NCBI RefSeq assembly: GCF_017312365.1
Contig: NZ_BLJI01000007.1
Coordinates: 100,275-164,274, forward strand
Reading direction: 5' to 3'
Origin: Chroococcus sp. FPU101
Lineage (GTDB): Bacteria; Cyanobacteriota; Cyanobacteriia; Cyanobacteriales; Microcystaceae
DNA: 64,000 nt
Shown here: positions 36,020 to 46,896 of the stretch, piece by piece
Numbering within the stretch: the stretch's first letter is position 1
Layout: every line of letters begins with the position of its first letter
Notes under the pieces: model-generated
Database searches by the model: none
What the model was told of the DNA's origin: nothing
The model's input: the letters and a program-made list of their open reading frames with translations, nothing else
Made by a program: the position numbers and the translations under genes

Positions 36020-36952
36020 ATGACAGTTACACAAACCTACCAAACGCAACCGAGTTTAGTTTCTCGTCTGATTAACGGGATTTTTGCCATTAAGCCGATT
36101 TATAATGTGGCTAAACACCAAGCTCGTCAGATGATGATCACACGCGCTGAAAAAATTGGTGTACCTTGGCGTGATAATGTTAATCAGTTACGATCGCATG
36201 ATTGGGAAACCGAAAAAGCGTCCATAGAATCCCCTGATCTGGTTTATCCTAATTATTATCTTGGTTCGATTCATGCTTACTGTAACGGTGATCTAGACTG
36301 GAAGGCAGCATTAGAAGCGGAGTCGGCTGCTTATACAGTGCATTCTACGATCTGGAAGGATACTGACGGGATTAGTGTTAATGGTGATCCCAAATTACGT
36401 CAAGCTTATCATAATGTTTTAAAAACCCAATCGGATCTTAATCCTCAAACTATTCTTGATCTCGGTTGTAGTGTCGGAATGAGTACCTTTGCACTACAAA
36501 ATATTTATCCTCAAGCAAAAGTCACAGGATTAGATTTATCACCCTATCATTTATCAGTAGCACAATATCAAACTAGAAAACGACAAACCAAGATTAATTG
36601 GATTCATGCTAACGCAACATCGACTCATTTAAGAGATCAATCTTTTGATTTAGTCTCATCTTTTTTAATGTTCCACGAAATTCCTCAAATAACAGCAAAA
36701 GAAATTTTACAAGAAGCGCGGCGAATTCTGCGTCGAGGTGGATACTTTGCCATGATGGATATGAATCCCAATTCAGAAGCTTATCAAAAAATGCCACCCT
36801 ACATTTTTACTTTACTCAAAAGTACAGAACCTTATCTTGATCAATATTTTACACTCGATATTACCTCAGCATTGTTAGAAGCAGGGTTTACATCTCCTCA
36901 AATTACTATTATTAGTCCGCGTCATCGTGCCATAATTGCTCAAGTTGCTTAA
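36020..36952 (+). CDS. Class I SAM-dependent methyltransferase
   Basis: The 310-residue protein has an N-terminal helical extension (1-140) and a Rossmann-like methyltransferase domain. Motif I is ILDLGCSVGMSTFAL (about 146-160), motif II includes KVTGLDLSPYHLSVAQ (about 169-184), with later SFDLVSSFLMFHEIP (about 209-223) and ILRRGGYFAMMDMNP. The target is not predictable; a quinone, lipid or small-molecule acceptor is usual for this type. A strong terminator follows. Confidence 0.92.
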   Translation: MTVTQTYQTQPSLVSRLINGIFAIKPIYNVAKHQARQMMITRAEKIGVPWRDNVNQLRSHDWETEKASIESPDLVYPNYYLGSIHAYCNGDLDWKAALEAESAAYTVHSTIWKDTDGISVNGDPKLRQAYHNVLKTQSDLNPQTILDLGCSVGMSTFALQNIYPQAKVTGLDLSPYHLSVAQYQTRKRQTKINWIHANATSTHLRDQSFDLVSSFLMFHEIPQITAKEILQEARRILRRGGYFAMMDMNPNSEAYQKMPPYIFTLLKSTEPYLDQYFTLDITSALLEAGFTSPQITIISPRHRAIIAQVA

Positions 36953-36966
36953 AAATTTGGCAAAAT

Positions 36967-37004
36967 AAAGCAGGGACTATTCTACGGTTTCCCTGCTTTT
37001 TTTT
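36967..37004 (+). terminator. Rho-independent terminator of the methyltransferase gene
   Basis: AAAGCAGGGA (36967-36976) pairs with TCCCTGCTTT, followed by at least eight T residues, directly after the stop codon at 36952. Confidence 0.85.
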
Positions 37005-37037
37005 ATGAAACTTGAAGTAACAAGACTCCAAATGTTT

Positions 37038-37771
<734 letters not shown>

Positions 37772-38746
37772 ATGAATTCACCTTTAAAAGTTGGCATTGT
37801 AGGAACAGGATATGCAGCCCAAAAACGCGCTGAAGCAGTACAAGAAGATCAGCGATCGCAGCTTCGTTATTTTGTCGGAAATCGTCCCGAAAATATTGAA
37901 ACATTTAGTCAAACCTACTCGATACCTGTTTTAGACTCTTGGCAACAACTCGCCACGCACCCAGAATTAGATTTAATCATTATCGCCAATATCAACCGAG
38001 ATCACGCCCAAATTGCTAAAACCGCATTAGAAGCAGGGAAACACGTTATTGTCGAATATCCCCTCGCTTTTACCACCACTGAAGGACAAGAATTAATACA
38101 GTTAGCCCAACAACAAAATAAACTACTTCACGTTGAACATATCGAATTACTCGGTGGACTACATAACACCATCCGCCATTATTTACCAGAAATAGGAGAG
38201 GTATTTTTTGCCCGCTATACAACAACCGCCATCCAACGGGTTGCCCCGCGTCGTTGGACATATCATAAAGATTTGTTTGGTTTTCCTTTTATTGCAGGAC
38301 TTTCTCGTATTCATCGTTTAACGAATCTGTTTGGGACGGTTGCGTCGGTTTCCTGTCAATCTCGTTATTGGGATGCTCCAGAAACAGGTTATTTTACCTC
38401 TTGTTTGTGTGATGCTCAAATTCGGTTTACGAGTGGACTAATGGCTCAAGCAACCTACGGCAAAGGTGAGGCTTTTTGGTATAGCGATCGTACTTTTGAA
38501 CTGCATGGCGATCAAGGCAGTTTAATTTTTGTTGGAGAAGTGGGAAAATTGATCAGAGGTAAAGAAGAAACCCCTCTCGAAAGTGGCCCGCGTAGCGGAC
38601 TCTTCAAAAAAGACACACAACTTGTTTTAGATTATTTATTTGATCAACAGCCTTTGTATGTCAAAGTAGAAGAAAGTCTTTACGCCCTCAAAGTCGCTCA
38701 AGCTGCCGAACAATCTTCCCTCACAGGGCAAACGGTTTTTCTTTAA
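37772..38746 (+). CDS. bvdR: Cyanobacterial biliverdin reductase (Gfo/Idh/MocA fold)
   Basis: The 324-residue protein has a Rossmann dinucleotide motif VGIVGTGYAAQKRAEAV (about 7-23), then VIVEYPLAFT (about 93-102), LLHVEHIELLGG (about 117-128), RRWTYHKDLFGFPFIAGLSRIHR (about 162-184) and a LHGDQGSLIFVGE block. These closely match BvdR of Synechocystis, which reduces biliverdin IX-alpha to bilirubin with NADPH. VEYPLA and the HVEHIELLGG block distinguish it from generic Gfo/Idh oxidoreductases. It shares the window with pcyA, which uses the same substrate to make phycocyanobilin. Confidence 0.92.
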   Translation: MNSPLKVGIVGTGYAAQKRAEAVQEDQRSQLRYFVGNRPENIETFSQTYSIPVLDSWQQLATHPELDLIIIANINRDHAQIAKTALEAGKHVIVEYPLAFTTTEGQELIQLAQQQNKLLHVEHIELLGGLHNTIRHYLPEIGEVFFARYTTTAIQRVAPRRWTYHKDLFGFPFIAGLSRIHRLTNLFGTVASVSCQSRYWDAPETGYFTSCLCDAQIRFTSGLMAQATYGKGEAFWYSDRTFELHGDQGSLIFVGEVGKLIRGKEETPLESGPRSGLFKKDTQLVLDYLFDQQPLYVKVEESLYALKVAQAAEQSSLTGQTVFL

Positions 38747-38818
38747 AATGCTTCATACAACCTTACGCCACAAAAGACAAACGACTCTCGGTCTATGTCT
38801 TTAGATTTCTTAACGTGT

Positions 38819-38841
38819 ACCTACTTCGCTTGAAAGTAGGT
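38819..38841 (+). repeat. Hairpin downstream of bvdR
   Basis: ACCTACTT (38819-38826) pairs with AAGTAGGT (38834-38841). No T run follows, so it is not a standard terminator. It resembles the short hairpins at IS200/IS605-type ends; no transposase is present. Confidence 0.35.
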
Positions 38842-38965
38842 AGGAGAAAGTATTTCAAATTGATAAAAAAATGTAATCTCGTATACAGCACGAAATCTCT
38901 TTATTATTTTCTCCACTTAGACTATAGTAAATGTAAGCTTCGTTAATTGATCTAGGATAACTCCG

Positions 38966-39208
38966 ATGAGTCTAAGTACATTGTCAACTGCTCCCACCTT
39001 GAATTACTCCATCACAATGATCAAAGATGAAGTCCGTCAAATGGTGGAGCAAGGCACGATTAATCGCAATCAACCCATCTACACCCTATGCCAGTACATT
39101 CCCCCTAGAGAGTGGGTTTGTGTTGAATGCGAACTCGAAAGATGTGAATATTTATTACGGGATCAAATTGGCGATTTAATTGCTGGTGAAAATTGGGATA
39201 ACGACTAA
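38966..39208 (+). CDS. DUF4327 family protein
   Basis: The 80-residue protein contains YSITMIKDEVRQMVEQGTINRNQPIYTLCQYIPPREWVCVECELE-type sequence spanning nearly its whole length, the DUF4327 pattern found only in cyanobacteria. It has cysteines in a C-x-x-C-E-L-E-x-C arrangement (about 52-61) that might bind metal. Function is unknown. It stands alone between bvdR and the converging pcyA. Confidence 0.92.
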   Translation: MSLSTLSTAPTLNYSITMIKDEVRQMVEQGTINRNQPIYTLCQYIPPREWVCVECELERCEYLLRDQIGDLIAGENWDND

Positions 39209-39307
39209 AAAAAGAAAGTCACAACATATAGAACTACACGCGCTCAGAGCGATTAAATTGATCCTTAAAAAATAAACCCTTGTTTGTTAACCCTATACCC
39301 TTGTTTT

Positions 39308-39335
39308 GTAGAGACGTGATATATCGCGTCTCTAC
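39308..39335 (+). repeat. Cyanobacterial dispersed palindrome
   Basis: GTAGAGACG (39308-39316) pairs with CGTCTCTAC (39327-39335) around a short GTGATATATCG-like centre. Palindromes of this GTAGAGACG type are abundant interspersed repeats in cyanobacterial genomes. It lies just after the pcyA end, where it may also work as a weak terminator. Confidence 0.65.
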
Positions 39336-39347
39336 GCGTATGTATTG

Positions 39348-40100
39348 TCAAACATTAACTGCTGTTTTGGGTAAATCAAATAAAACCATCGTCATATATC
39401 GATCAGCCCACTCACTACCGAAGGCTTTTTCTAGCACCCGACGAGTTTTATCATTTTGCTGCTGCATACTACAGTAATGATATTGTCCTTCTAGATGTAA
39501 AGTTTGTTCGACTGGGGGTAAAGGTTTCGCGGCTAAAGCGTTCTTACAGTGAATGGCTAAGAAATCATCAACTCTACTGAGAAACAGATCTTCTTCTTCT
39601 GAGGTTTCGGGACGAATAAATAAACAAAACTCAGAGAAAATATCACCCCAAGTCGGTAAAGATCGAGGCTGTGAGAACTGTAGAGGTGATAAAGCAGAAA
39701 GAGACTTTTGATATGACTCTGGAAGATTTTTTTCTGGACTGGTGGGTGATAAATCAACGATCGCAGCACTAATTCCCCCACGTCCTGCTACAATATCACA
39801 ACCAAACATCGGTAAGCCATATTCAGGGCGAGGAAACATCACACAATGAAGGATATCTAAGTGAGTTCCCACCTTAGCTAACTCTAAATGAAGCTTGCGA
39901 AATTGGGGCGTTTGATAGCAACGATTTTCGATCACTAGCTTTTCTTCTTCCAGTCGTCCTTCTACATAGCCTAATCCTTCTGGCAACTCATACAAGGACA
40001 AGCTTAAAGACTGCTGCCAATGCCTAAGAATAATCTCTGCTAGCTTTGCAATTAAGGGATTGAGTTTTTCATAGATAGCAGACTGGGAAAGCTCTAACAT
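39348..40100 (-). CDS. pcyA: Phycocyanobilin:ferredoxin oxidoreductase
   Basis: The 250-residue protein has the PcyA/FDBR core: [48 protein letters not shown] segment (about 76-119). It includes the substrate-side histidine in [10 protein letters not shown] and the catalytic aspartate in FGCDIV. The C-terminal half has [21 protein letters not shown] (about 207-227). PcyA reduces biliverdin by four electrons from ferredoxin to phycocyanobilin, the chromophore attached to the allophycocyanin subunits encoded at 58303-59343. The converging DUF4327 gene and a dispersed palindrome lie downstream. Confidence 0.96.
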   Translation of the reverse strand: MLELSQSAIYEKLNPLIAKLAEIILRHWQQSLSLSLYELPEGLGYVEGRLEEEKLVIENRCYQTPQFRKLHLELAKVGTHLDILHCVMFPRPEYGLPMFGCDIVAGRGGISAAIVDLSPTSPEKNLPESYQKSLSALSPLQFSQPRSLPTWGDIFSEFCLFIRPETSEEEDLFLSRVDDFLAIHCKNALAAKPLPPVEQTLHLEGQYHYCSMQQQNDKTRRVLEKAFGSEWADRYMTMVLFDLPKTAVNV

Positions 40101-40180
40101 ATCAAATTTATCTTACAAGTTTGCTACGCTTCATCCTCTACTATAGAAGAGAAAGGGATGCTAATTGAAGGAGTAAAAGG

Positions 40181-40339
40181 ATGTTTGGTTTAGGTTGGCC
40201 CGAAGTCGCTATTATTGGACTGGTTGGAGTCTTGATCTTTGGCCCGAAAAAAATCCCCGAAATCGGCAAATCACTAGGAAAAACGTTACGCGGTTTCAAG
40301 GAAGAACTTAATAATCCTTCTACCGATGACGAAGAATAA
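40181..40339 (+). CDS. tatA: Twin-arginine translocase subunit TatA
   Basis: A 52-residue ORF preceded by a GGAG site. It reads MFGLGWPEVAIIGLVGVLIF, then GPKKIPEIGKSLGKTLRGFKE and an acidic tail. This is TatA/TatE: one transmembrane helix, the FGPKKIPE hinge with its conserved phenylalanine and glycine, an amphipathic helix and a short charged tail. TatA oligomers form the pore that moves folded proteins across the plasma or thylakoid membrane. It is shorter than most TatA proteins. The upstream pcyA gene is divergent. Confidence 0.93.
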   Translation: MFGLGWPEVAIIGLVGVLIFGPKKIPEIGKSLGKTLRGFKEELNNPSTDDEE

Positions 40340-40494
40340 ATTCTGTTACGGAATGTTAAGGATTGTTAAATAGTCGATAGAAGTTGCTCAGTAAGCGATC
40401 GCATAACTCGCTCATGTTTAAAAAAGCTCGTCTAGAAAAAGTTTTTCAAAAACTTGTAAAAAAGATTATTTTATCGCTATACTAGATAAAGCGA

Positions 40495-40568
<74 letters not shown>

Positions 40569-40917
40569 TTATCATCAAAAAATTAGTAGAGACGTTCTTT
40601 TAAAGAGCGTCTTTCTATTTATATATAGATAAGATTTGGGTTAGTCAAACTCGACAATATCTGATGAGCCGTATTTTCCCTCTCATTACTGCTCTTACAA
40701 ATAGAGTGTTAAAAACAGAATTAAAAATAAACAGTTTTTTAGGTCTAGGCTTGATTACAAAGAATCCTTAGAGACGTAATTTGTCAAAAAAATGTTGCAA
40801 AAGTTTACTGATTTAAGAATTTATGCAGTGGGAAAGACCGATCAATAACCCGCAAAAATATTAACTCAAAAACGTTAGAATTGATGCAGATTGCTAGGCA
40901 GAGGATAACGTAAATAA
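40569..40917. other. Intergenic region after the initiator tRNA
   Basis: This 349-bp stretch begins with the tRNA terminator. The rest is AT-rich, without a supported ORF or RNA fold that I could name; its last part should hold the promoter of the DUF697 GTPase gene. Confidence 0.4.
40588..40616 (+). terminator. Terminator of the initiator tRNA gene
   Basis: GACGTTCTTT pairs with AAAGAGCGTC (40591-40611) with a mismatch or bulge, followed by TTT. It begins about 20 bp after the tRNA. Confidence 0.6.
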
Positions 40918-42354
40918 ATGGCCGTTAAGTTGCAAAAACCGATTTTGGTAGCAGGAATCGGAGTGACTGCCCTCATGGGACTTGGAGAAACCGTTCATAG
41001 CCGATTCTTCCATCTAGGTGAATGGGGTTTACTTGGAGCGATCGCAGTAGGAGCAGGTGCTTGGTTAATGCGTCCTCAAAGTTCAATCGATTCTCTAGTG
41101 TTACCTCCTTCTTTAACAAAAGAAACAGTTGATCAAGCGATTGCAAAAACCGAAACGCTGATTAATTCTTTAACGTCTGAAGTGCCTGAAACAGAAATTA
41201 TTCCATTGCGTGAAAAAATCAATCAGTTACCCGCAGAATTTAAAAGACAAAACTTACAAATTGCGATTACTGGCGCGAGAAAAGTCGGTAAAACAAGCCT
41301 TAAACAACAACTAGAAGCTCAAAAACTCGGTGATAATCTAACATTTGTCGAAACGCCTCCATTATTGACTGAAATCGAAACAGAAGAACAAAAAGCCAAA
41401 AATCTAGCATTAGCCTCAGATTTAGTCATCTTTTTGATTAATGGTGACTTAATGGACTCAGAATGGCAAATTATTAAAGAATTAACCGCAGCCCATCAAA
41501 GAATGCTGCTTTTGCTTAATAAACAAGATCAATATCAACCCGAAGAACGTGCTATTGTTATGCAACAGCTACAACAACGGGTTAAATCCTATATTCCATC
41601 TTATGAAATTATTCCAGTAGCGGCAGCACCCAAAGAAATCATCGTCCGTCAACATCAAACGGATGGAACTCTCAAAGAATGGACAGAAAAACCAAATCCA
41701 GAAATTAAAGATCTAATTGAACGTATTCAATATATCTGCCAAAAAGAACAAGATCAACTTCTGTGGGGTTCAGCATGGCGTAAAACCATGAATGTTAAAC
41801 AACAAGGAAAAGCGATCTATAATCAAGTTCGCAAAGAAAAAGCATTACCTGTTGTCGAGCAATATCAATGGATTGCTGCTGCTGCTGCTTTTGCTAACCC
41901 AGTCGCTAGTTTAGATTTATTAGCAACTGCCGCGATTAATGCTCAAATGTTAGTCGATTTAGGATCAGTCTATCAACAAAAATTTTCCCTTTCCCAAGCA
42001 CAAACCGCCGCCACTACTATTGGTAAACTGATGGTGCAATTAGGAATTGTTGAATTAACGAGTCACGCGGTAGGAGGTTTCCTGAAAAGTCATGCGTTAA
42101 CTTATGTTGCTGGTGGTACGGTTCAAGGAATTAGCGCAGCTTATCTGACTCGGTTAGCGGGTTTAAGTTTAATTGAATATTTCTCTGAACAAGAAGTTGT
42201 ATTAGATCCCGAAGCTAATCTAAATGTGAAAAATCTAGAACAAAAACTCAAACAAGTTTTTGATGATAATCAGAGAATGGCATTTTTACAAGGTTTTGTT
42301 CAACAGGCAATTTCTCGATTGTCTTTGGATAAGACTGCTACAACTGTTAGTTAA
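40918..42354 (+). CDS. GTPase with DUF697 membrane domain
   Basis: The 478-residue protein has an N-terminal hydrophobic pair (about 10-50). A Ras-like GTPase domain follows with Walker A TGARKVGKTSLK (about 119-130), FVETPP as a G3 variant and LLLNKQDQY as G4. The C-terminal DUF697 domain has strongly hydrophobic IAAAAAFANPVASLDLLATAAINAQML (about 319-345). The family is conserved in cyanobacteria and plastids, with YcjF-like relatives in other bacteria. Its exact function is unknown. A terminator follows it directly. Confidence 0.88.
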   Translation: MAVKLQKPILVAGIGVTALMGLGETVHSRFFHLGEWGLLGAIAVGAGAWLMRPQSSIDSLVLPPSLTKETVDQAIAKTETLINSLTSEVPETEIIPLREKINQLPAEFKRQNLQIAITGARKVGKTSLKQQLEAQKLGDNLTFVETPPLLTEIETEEQKAKNLALASDLVIFLINGDLMDSEWQIIKELTAAHQRMLLLLNKQDQYQPEERAIVMQQLQQRVKSYIPSYEIIPVAAAPKEIIVRQHQTDGTLKEWTEKPNPEIKDLIERIQYICQKEQDQLLWGSAWRKTMNVKQQGKAIYNQVRKEKALPVVEQYQWIAAAAAFANPVASLDLLATAAINAQMLVDLGSVYQQKFSLSQAQTAATTIGKLMVQLGIVELTSHAVGGFLKSHALTYVAGGTVQGISAAYLTRLAGLSLIEYFSEQEVVLDPEANLNVKNLEQKLKQVFDDNQRMAFLQGFVQQAISRLSLDKTATTVS

Positions 42355-42362
42355 CTTGAAAG

Positions 42363-42385
42363 AGGTGGGAATAACCCACCTTTTT
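42363..42385 (+). terminator. Terminator between the DUF697 GTPase and the radical SAM gene
   Basis: GGTGGG pairs with CCCACC around AATAA, followed by TTTTT. It lies between two converging genes and mainly serves the upstream plus-strand gene. Confidence 0.85.
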
Positions 42386-42404
42386 CGTTAGTGAAGAATA
42401 ATCT

Positions 42405-43949
42405 TTAAACATTACTTCCCATACGAGTTTCATCGACGAATGCTTCAGTCGAATTATCGATCGCACGTCCTTGTCTTCCTGCTGGTGTATGGATAAACAG
42501 AGTATTTCGATCCACTTTTTCTTCGGGTTTAGGAGGTAGATAGATCTCGTATGTTACGGGTTTTTCGTGATCAGCTAACAGTAATTTAGGATCATACACA
42601 CTGTTAAACTTCCACAGCATTTTGACAAAGTTAGTTTGACCTTTTAGTAAATGACGTGCTGCAATTTTAGCCGTTGCTTTGAGTGCTTTCATCCCTAAAT
42701 GTTTTTTGTTTAAAACCTGTTGCGTTTTAACCAGTTCTTCATAAAATTCATTGAGTGGTAATTTAGTCGGTAAAACTGCGTGCTGGATATCAAATAGACG
42801 ATAATCACGGGTTGTCAGTTGACGAGATTCGGTACGCCAAATTTCCGTACCAGGATAGGGAGTATTGACGCTGATATTGACAATTTCAGGAATTTCTAAA
42901 CACCATTGGCGAATGGTTTCAAAACGTTCTTTATCCCAATCTGGATCGGCAATAATATTAATGGCGACTGTAATGCCAAGCGATCTAGCACATTCAAGGG
43001 CTTCAAAATTTTTAGATAGGGTGACTCGTTTACGGAATTTTTTTAATCCTTCTTCGTCAATTGCTTCCACACCAAGGAACATATATTTAAGTCCAAGGGT
43101 TTTCCAGAAACGAAAAACATCGGTATTTCTGAGTAAGACATCGCCCCGTGTTTCTAAATAATAATTCTTTTTGATGCCTTTACGCGCGATCGCTTCGCCA
43201 ATTTCAAAACCGTGTTTAGCTTGCACAAAGGCGACATCATCGACAATAAAGATACCTGGTTCTTTGATCTGTTCGAGTTCTGCAACGATCGATTCAGTTG
43301 ATTTTACTCGGTAACTACGTCCGTAGAATGTCCAAGCACTACAGAAAACACAATCCCAAGGACAACCTCGACTAAACTCGATAGATGCACAAGGATCTAA
43401 AACCCCGATGAAATATCTACGACGATGACGCAATAAATTACGATTTGCTGTAATGTCATCAAGATTTTCGACAAAAATCGGTGGTGGGCCTTGTCCGTCT
43501 AGAGTGACCACCCCAGGGACTTGTAAAATCGCTCTGTGTCCTTGTTTAATGGCGTTTAGAAGCGGGGCGATCATTGCCTCACCCTCCCCCTTTAGGACAC
43601 AAGCGATCGCGCCTCCTGCTTGTTCTAGGAATTCGTGAGCGATAAAAGATGCACTATGACCCCCGACAAAGATAAAGCTATTGGGTAATTTTTCCTTGGT
43701 TGCTTTGGCTAAATCAATAATTTCAGGAACATTCGCCAAATAATTACAGGAAAAGCCAATTACATCAGGTTTCCATCGATTGATCATGCGGAAGTAATCT
43801 TGATGGGTTTCCGCTTGCAGGTCAATCATTTTAACCTCATGTCCTGCTTGTTCTGCTGCGGTAGCCACTAACTCTAATCCTAGTGGTTCCAAGCGTAGGA
43901 AAACCTTAGTATACATCAAAGGGCCAGGATGAACAGCTAAAAATTTCAT
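42405..43949 (-). CDS. hpnR: B12-binding radical SAM enzyme, hopanoid C-3 methylase HpnR-like
   Basis: The 514-residue protein has an N-terminal B12-binding domain (about 1-140, starting MKFLAVHPGPLMYTKVFLRL). The radical SAM domain has the cluster motif CPWDCVFC in EFSRGCPWDCVFCSAW (about 190-205). Downstream blocks are YYLETRGDVLLRNTDVFRFW and LKYMFLGVEAIDEEGLKKFRKR. Length and these blocks match the HpnR family, which methylates hopanoids at C-3. I assign this from remembered family features, not an alignment. Other B12-radical SAM methylases are the alternative. No squalene-hopene cyclase or other hpn genes lie nearby. Confidence 0.72.
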   Translation of the reverse strand: MKFLAVHPGPLMYTKVFLRLEPLGLELVATAAEQAGHEVKMIDLQAETHQDYFRMINRWKPDVIGFSCNYLANVPEIIDLAKATKEKLPNSFIFVGGHSASFIAHEFLEQAGGAIACVLKGEGEAMIAPLLNAIKQGHRAILQVPGVVTLDGQGPPPIFVENLDDITANRNLLRHRRRYFIGVLDPCASIEFSRGCPWDCVFCSAWTFYGRSYRVKSTESIVAELEQIKEPGIFIVDDVAFVQAKHGFEIGEAIARKGIKKNYYLETRGDVLLRNTDVFRFWKTLGLKYMFLGVEAIDEEGLKKFRKRVTLSKNFEALECARSLGITVAINIIADPDWDKERFETIRQWCLEIPEIVNISVNTPYPGTEIWRTESRQLTTRDYRLFDIQHAVLPTKLPLNEFYEELVKTQQVLNKKHLGMKALKATAKIAARHLLKGQTNFVKMLWKFNSVYDPKLLLADHEKPVTYEIYLPPKPEEKVDRNTLFIHTPAGRQGRAIDNSTEAFVDETRMGSNV

Positions 43950-44130
43950 GCAATCTTCTCCTCTCGTATGCCATCAATCTAGCCCATTTCTGTAAACGAG
44001 GAACGATTATTACAGAGTTTTTTCATTTCTGTCTCTTTTATAGAAATACTGTGCAGGAGTTAGGATCAGTTCTCCTGCCGATACTGTTAGATTAAGCTCA
44101 ATTCTCTAAATTTCTACTCAAGATCATAGC

Positions 44131-46620
44131 TTATGAGCGCGAATGTGCTGCACCTTCTGCCCCCTCAGAAGCGGGAGTGCTAGACTGATTCGACTGAGTG
44201 GCATTTTCAGGAGGTGTTTGATTAGCAGACGAAAGATGATAATAGCCCCATTTCCAGTCATTAATTTCGGGCAGATCTTCGCCGTGTGCAATGATGTACT
44301 GCTTATGCTCGGTTAGCTTATTACGAATAATCTGCTTAACATATGCACCGATCTTTTTAAGTTGAGGTACGCGATCAATGACATCCTGTGCTAGATGGAA
44401 ACGATCTAAATCATTTACAACAACCATATCAAATGGCGTAGTGGTTGTTCCCTCTTCCTTGTAACCTCGAACGTGAATATTAGCGTGATTAGTGCGGCGA
44501 TAGGTGAGCCGATGGATCAGCCAGGGGTAGCCGTGAAACGCAAAGACGATCGGTTTGTCTTGAGTAAAAATTGAGTCAAAGTCTTTGTCTGATAAGCCGT
44601 GCGGATGCTCGGTTTGCGGCTGAAGTGTCATCAAATCGACGACATTGACGACACGGATTTTGAGTTGTGGAAAATGATGTCGTAAGAAATCAACCGCCGC
44701 TAGAGTTTCTAAAGTTGGAACATCACCCGCACAAGCCATGACTACATCAGGTTCTCCACCTTGATCATTACTAGCCCACTCCCAAATCCCCAAACCAGTT
44801 GTACAGTGTTTGATTGCTTCATCCATGCCAAGCCACTGTAATTCGGGTTGTTTGCCCGCTACTATCACATTAATGTACTGACGACTGCGGAGGCAATGAT
44901 CAGCAACTGAAAGCAGTGTGTTTGCATCAGGTGGCAGATAAACCCGTACTACTTTGGCTTTTTTATTGGTCACGACATCCAAAAAGCCTGGATCTTGATG
45001 ACTAAACCCATTGTGATCCTGTCGCCAAACATGGGATGTCAATAAGTAATTAAGTGAGGCGATTTCTCTACGCCAAGGAATATCAAGACAGCTTTCTAAC
45101 CACTTCGCGTGTTGATTGAACATCGAATCTACAATATGAATAAATGCCTCATAGCAGGAGAAAAAGCCATGACGACCTGTGAGCAAATAACCCTCTAGCC
45201 AGCCTTGACACATATGCTCACTAAGGACTTCCATCACTCGACCATCGGGCGCAATATGGTCATCTGTCTCTAGAATTTCTGCCGTAGATACTCGATTAGT
45301 CACTTCTAAAACTGCACCGAGACGATTGGAATTATTTTCATCTGGACTCATTACCCGAAAGTTACGGCTCTCCAAGTTCAGCTTCATCACATCTCGAAGA
45401 AATTGACCTAGAATTCGGGTTGATTCGGCCATTTCGATACCTGGATCGGTCACGGTAACGGCATAGTCTCGGAAAGAAGGCATTTTCAAAGCTTTTAGCA
45501 ACAAACCACCATTAGCGTGTGGGTTTGCCCCCATCCGTCGTTCGCCTTTGGGTGCTAGTGCCGCTAATTCGGAGACGAGTCGCCCCGATTCATCAAATAA
45601 TTCTTCGGGTTTATAGCTTTTCATCCAGATTTCGAGTAACTTGACATGATCTGGATTACTCGCCATTTCTGCTAGGGGGACTTGATGCGATCGCCAATAG
45701 TCCTCTGTCTTTTTGCCGTCTACCTCTTTTGGCCCTGTCCACCCTTTGGGCGAGCGTAAGATAATCATTGGCATCTGCGGACGCTTCTGATAACCATGAA
45801 CTCGTGCTTCCCTTTGAATACTTTTAATTTCTGCGATGACGGTATCGAGAGTAGCAGCCATCAATTGGTGCATCGCTTCTGGTTCGGAACCTTCAACAAA
45901 GTAGGGTTTGTAGCCATACCCGACAAACAAGCTTTCTAATTCCTTTTGAGATAAACGAGCTAGTACTGTAGGGTTAGCAATCTTATAGCCGTTTAGATGC
46001 AGAATGGGTAAGACAGCCCCATCATGAACTGGATTGAGAAATTTATTAGAATGCCAACTGGTCGCTAATGGCCCTGTTTCAGCTTCTCCATCACCCACTA
46101 CACAAGCAGCTATTAAATCGGGGTTGTCAAATACTGCTCCATAGGCATGGACGAGGGCATATCCTAATTCACCCCCTTCATGGATCGAGCCTGGCGTTTC
46201 AGGAGCCGCATGACTGGGAATGCCACCTGGAAAGGAAAATTGTCTAAACAGATTTTTCATCCCTTCTAAGTCTTGAGAAATATCTGAGTAGAATTGACTA
46301 TAAGTTCCTTCTAAATAAGTGTTAGCCACCATTCCAGGGCCTCCATGTCCTGGCCCCGCAATGTAGATCATGTTTAAGTCTTGAGACCGAATGACTCGAT
46401 TAAGATGCGCGTAGATAAAATTTAAACCAGGCGTTGTCCCCCAATGTCCGAGTAACCTCGGTTTGATGTGTTCGAGTGTTAGAGGTTCCCGCAATAGGGG
46501 ATTATCAAGTAGATAAATTTGTCCAACCGATAGATAATTGGCAGCACGCCAATAAGCGTCAATTTTCCAAAGTTCATCTGCGTTAAGAGTTGACTGTTGC
46601 GTTGAAGTGGCTATTGTCAT
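44131..46620 (-). CDS. Phosphoketolase
   Basis: The 829-residue protein has the full phosphoketolase plan: an N-terminal domain with [24 protein letters not shown] (about 65-88) and [23 protein letters not shown]-binding [22 protein letters not shown] (about 177-198), then C-terminal domains with [10 protein letters not shown] and [17 protein letters not shown]. It splits xylulose 5-phosphate or fructose 6-phosphate to acetyl phosphate, linking the pentose phosphate pathway to acetate and acetyl-CoA. The tail is serine/alanine-rich and slightly extended. The gene is monocistronic on the minus strand. Confidence 0.97.
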   Translation of the reverse strand: MTIATSTQQSTLNADELWKIDAYWRAANYLSVGQIYLLDNPLLREPLTLEHIKPRLLGHWGTTPGLNFIYAHLNRVIRSQDLNMIYIAGPGHGGPGMVANTYLEGTYSQFYSDISQDLEGMKNLFRQFSFPGGIPSHAAPETPGSIHEGGELGYALVHAYGAVFDNPDLIAACVVGDGEAETGPLATSWHSNKFLNPVHDGAVLPILHLNGYKIANPTVLARLSQKELESLFVGYGYKPYFVEGSEPEAMHQLMAATLDTVIAEIKSIQREARVHGYQKRPQMPMIILRSPKGWTGPKEVDGKKTEDYWRSHQVPLAEMASNPDHVKLLEIWMKSYKPEELFDESGRLVSELAALAPKGERRMGANPHANGGLLLKALKMPSFRDYAVTVTDPGIEMAESTRILGQFLRDVMKLNLESRNFRVMSPDENNSNRLGAVLEVTNRVSTAEILETDDHIAPDGRVMEVLSEHMCQGWLEGYLLTGRHGFFSCYEAFIHIVDSMFNQHAKWLESCLDIPWRREIASLNYLLTSHVWRQDHNGFSHQDPGFLDVVTNKKAKVVRVYLPPDANTLLSVADHCLRSRQYINVIVAGKQPELQWLGMDEAIKHCTTGLGIWEWASNDQGGEPDVVMACAGDVPTLETLAAVDFLRHHFPQLKIRVVNVVDLMTLQPQTEHPHGLSDKDFDSIFTQDKPIVFAFHGYPWLIHRLTYRRTNHANIHVRGYKEEGTTTTPFDMVVVNDLDRFHLAQDVIDRVPQLKKIGAYVKQIIRNKLTEHKQYIIAHGEDLPEINDWKWGYYHLSSANQTPPENATQSNQSSTPASEGAEGAAHSRS

Positions 46621-46834
46621 AAAAATCTATCTCGCTAAGAGTAATTGCACTCGTTAATGTCTAGAGTGAAAAAGTTAATTATTTCCTGTGCGATATATCT
46701 ATTGCATTTTGTCCCTCACTATACTAAATGTCAGGATGTACTTCCTCAGCCTTAAGGGAGATGAGCAGTTAAGGATTAGTAGCCAAACCTGATTGATTTT
46801 TATATTTGAATATCCAATTTTTTAGATGATCACA

Positions 46835-46871
46835 AAAATAAAATCAGCTATTCACATAAGAAAATAGCTGA
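46835..46871 (-). terminator. Rho-independent terminator of hemL
   Basis: TCAGCTATT (46844-46852) pairs with AATAGCTGA (46863-46871). On the minus strand it is followed by TTTTATTTTT, directly after the hemL stop. Confidence 0.85.
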
Positions 46872-46896
46872 CTTGTCAAGTTTTATTTAGATAAAT

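Noticed and set aside
39280..39477. 65-codon plus-strand frame across the GTAGAGACG palindrome
   Set aside because: It overlaps the end of pcyA antisense and includes a dispersed repeat; no homology.
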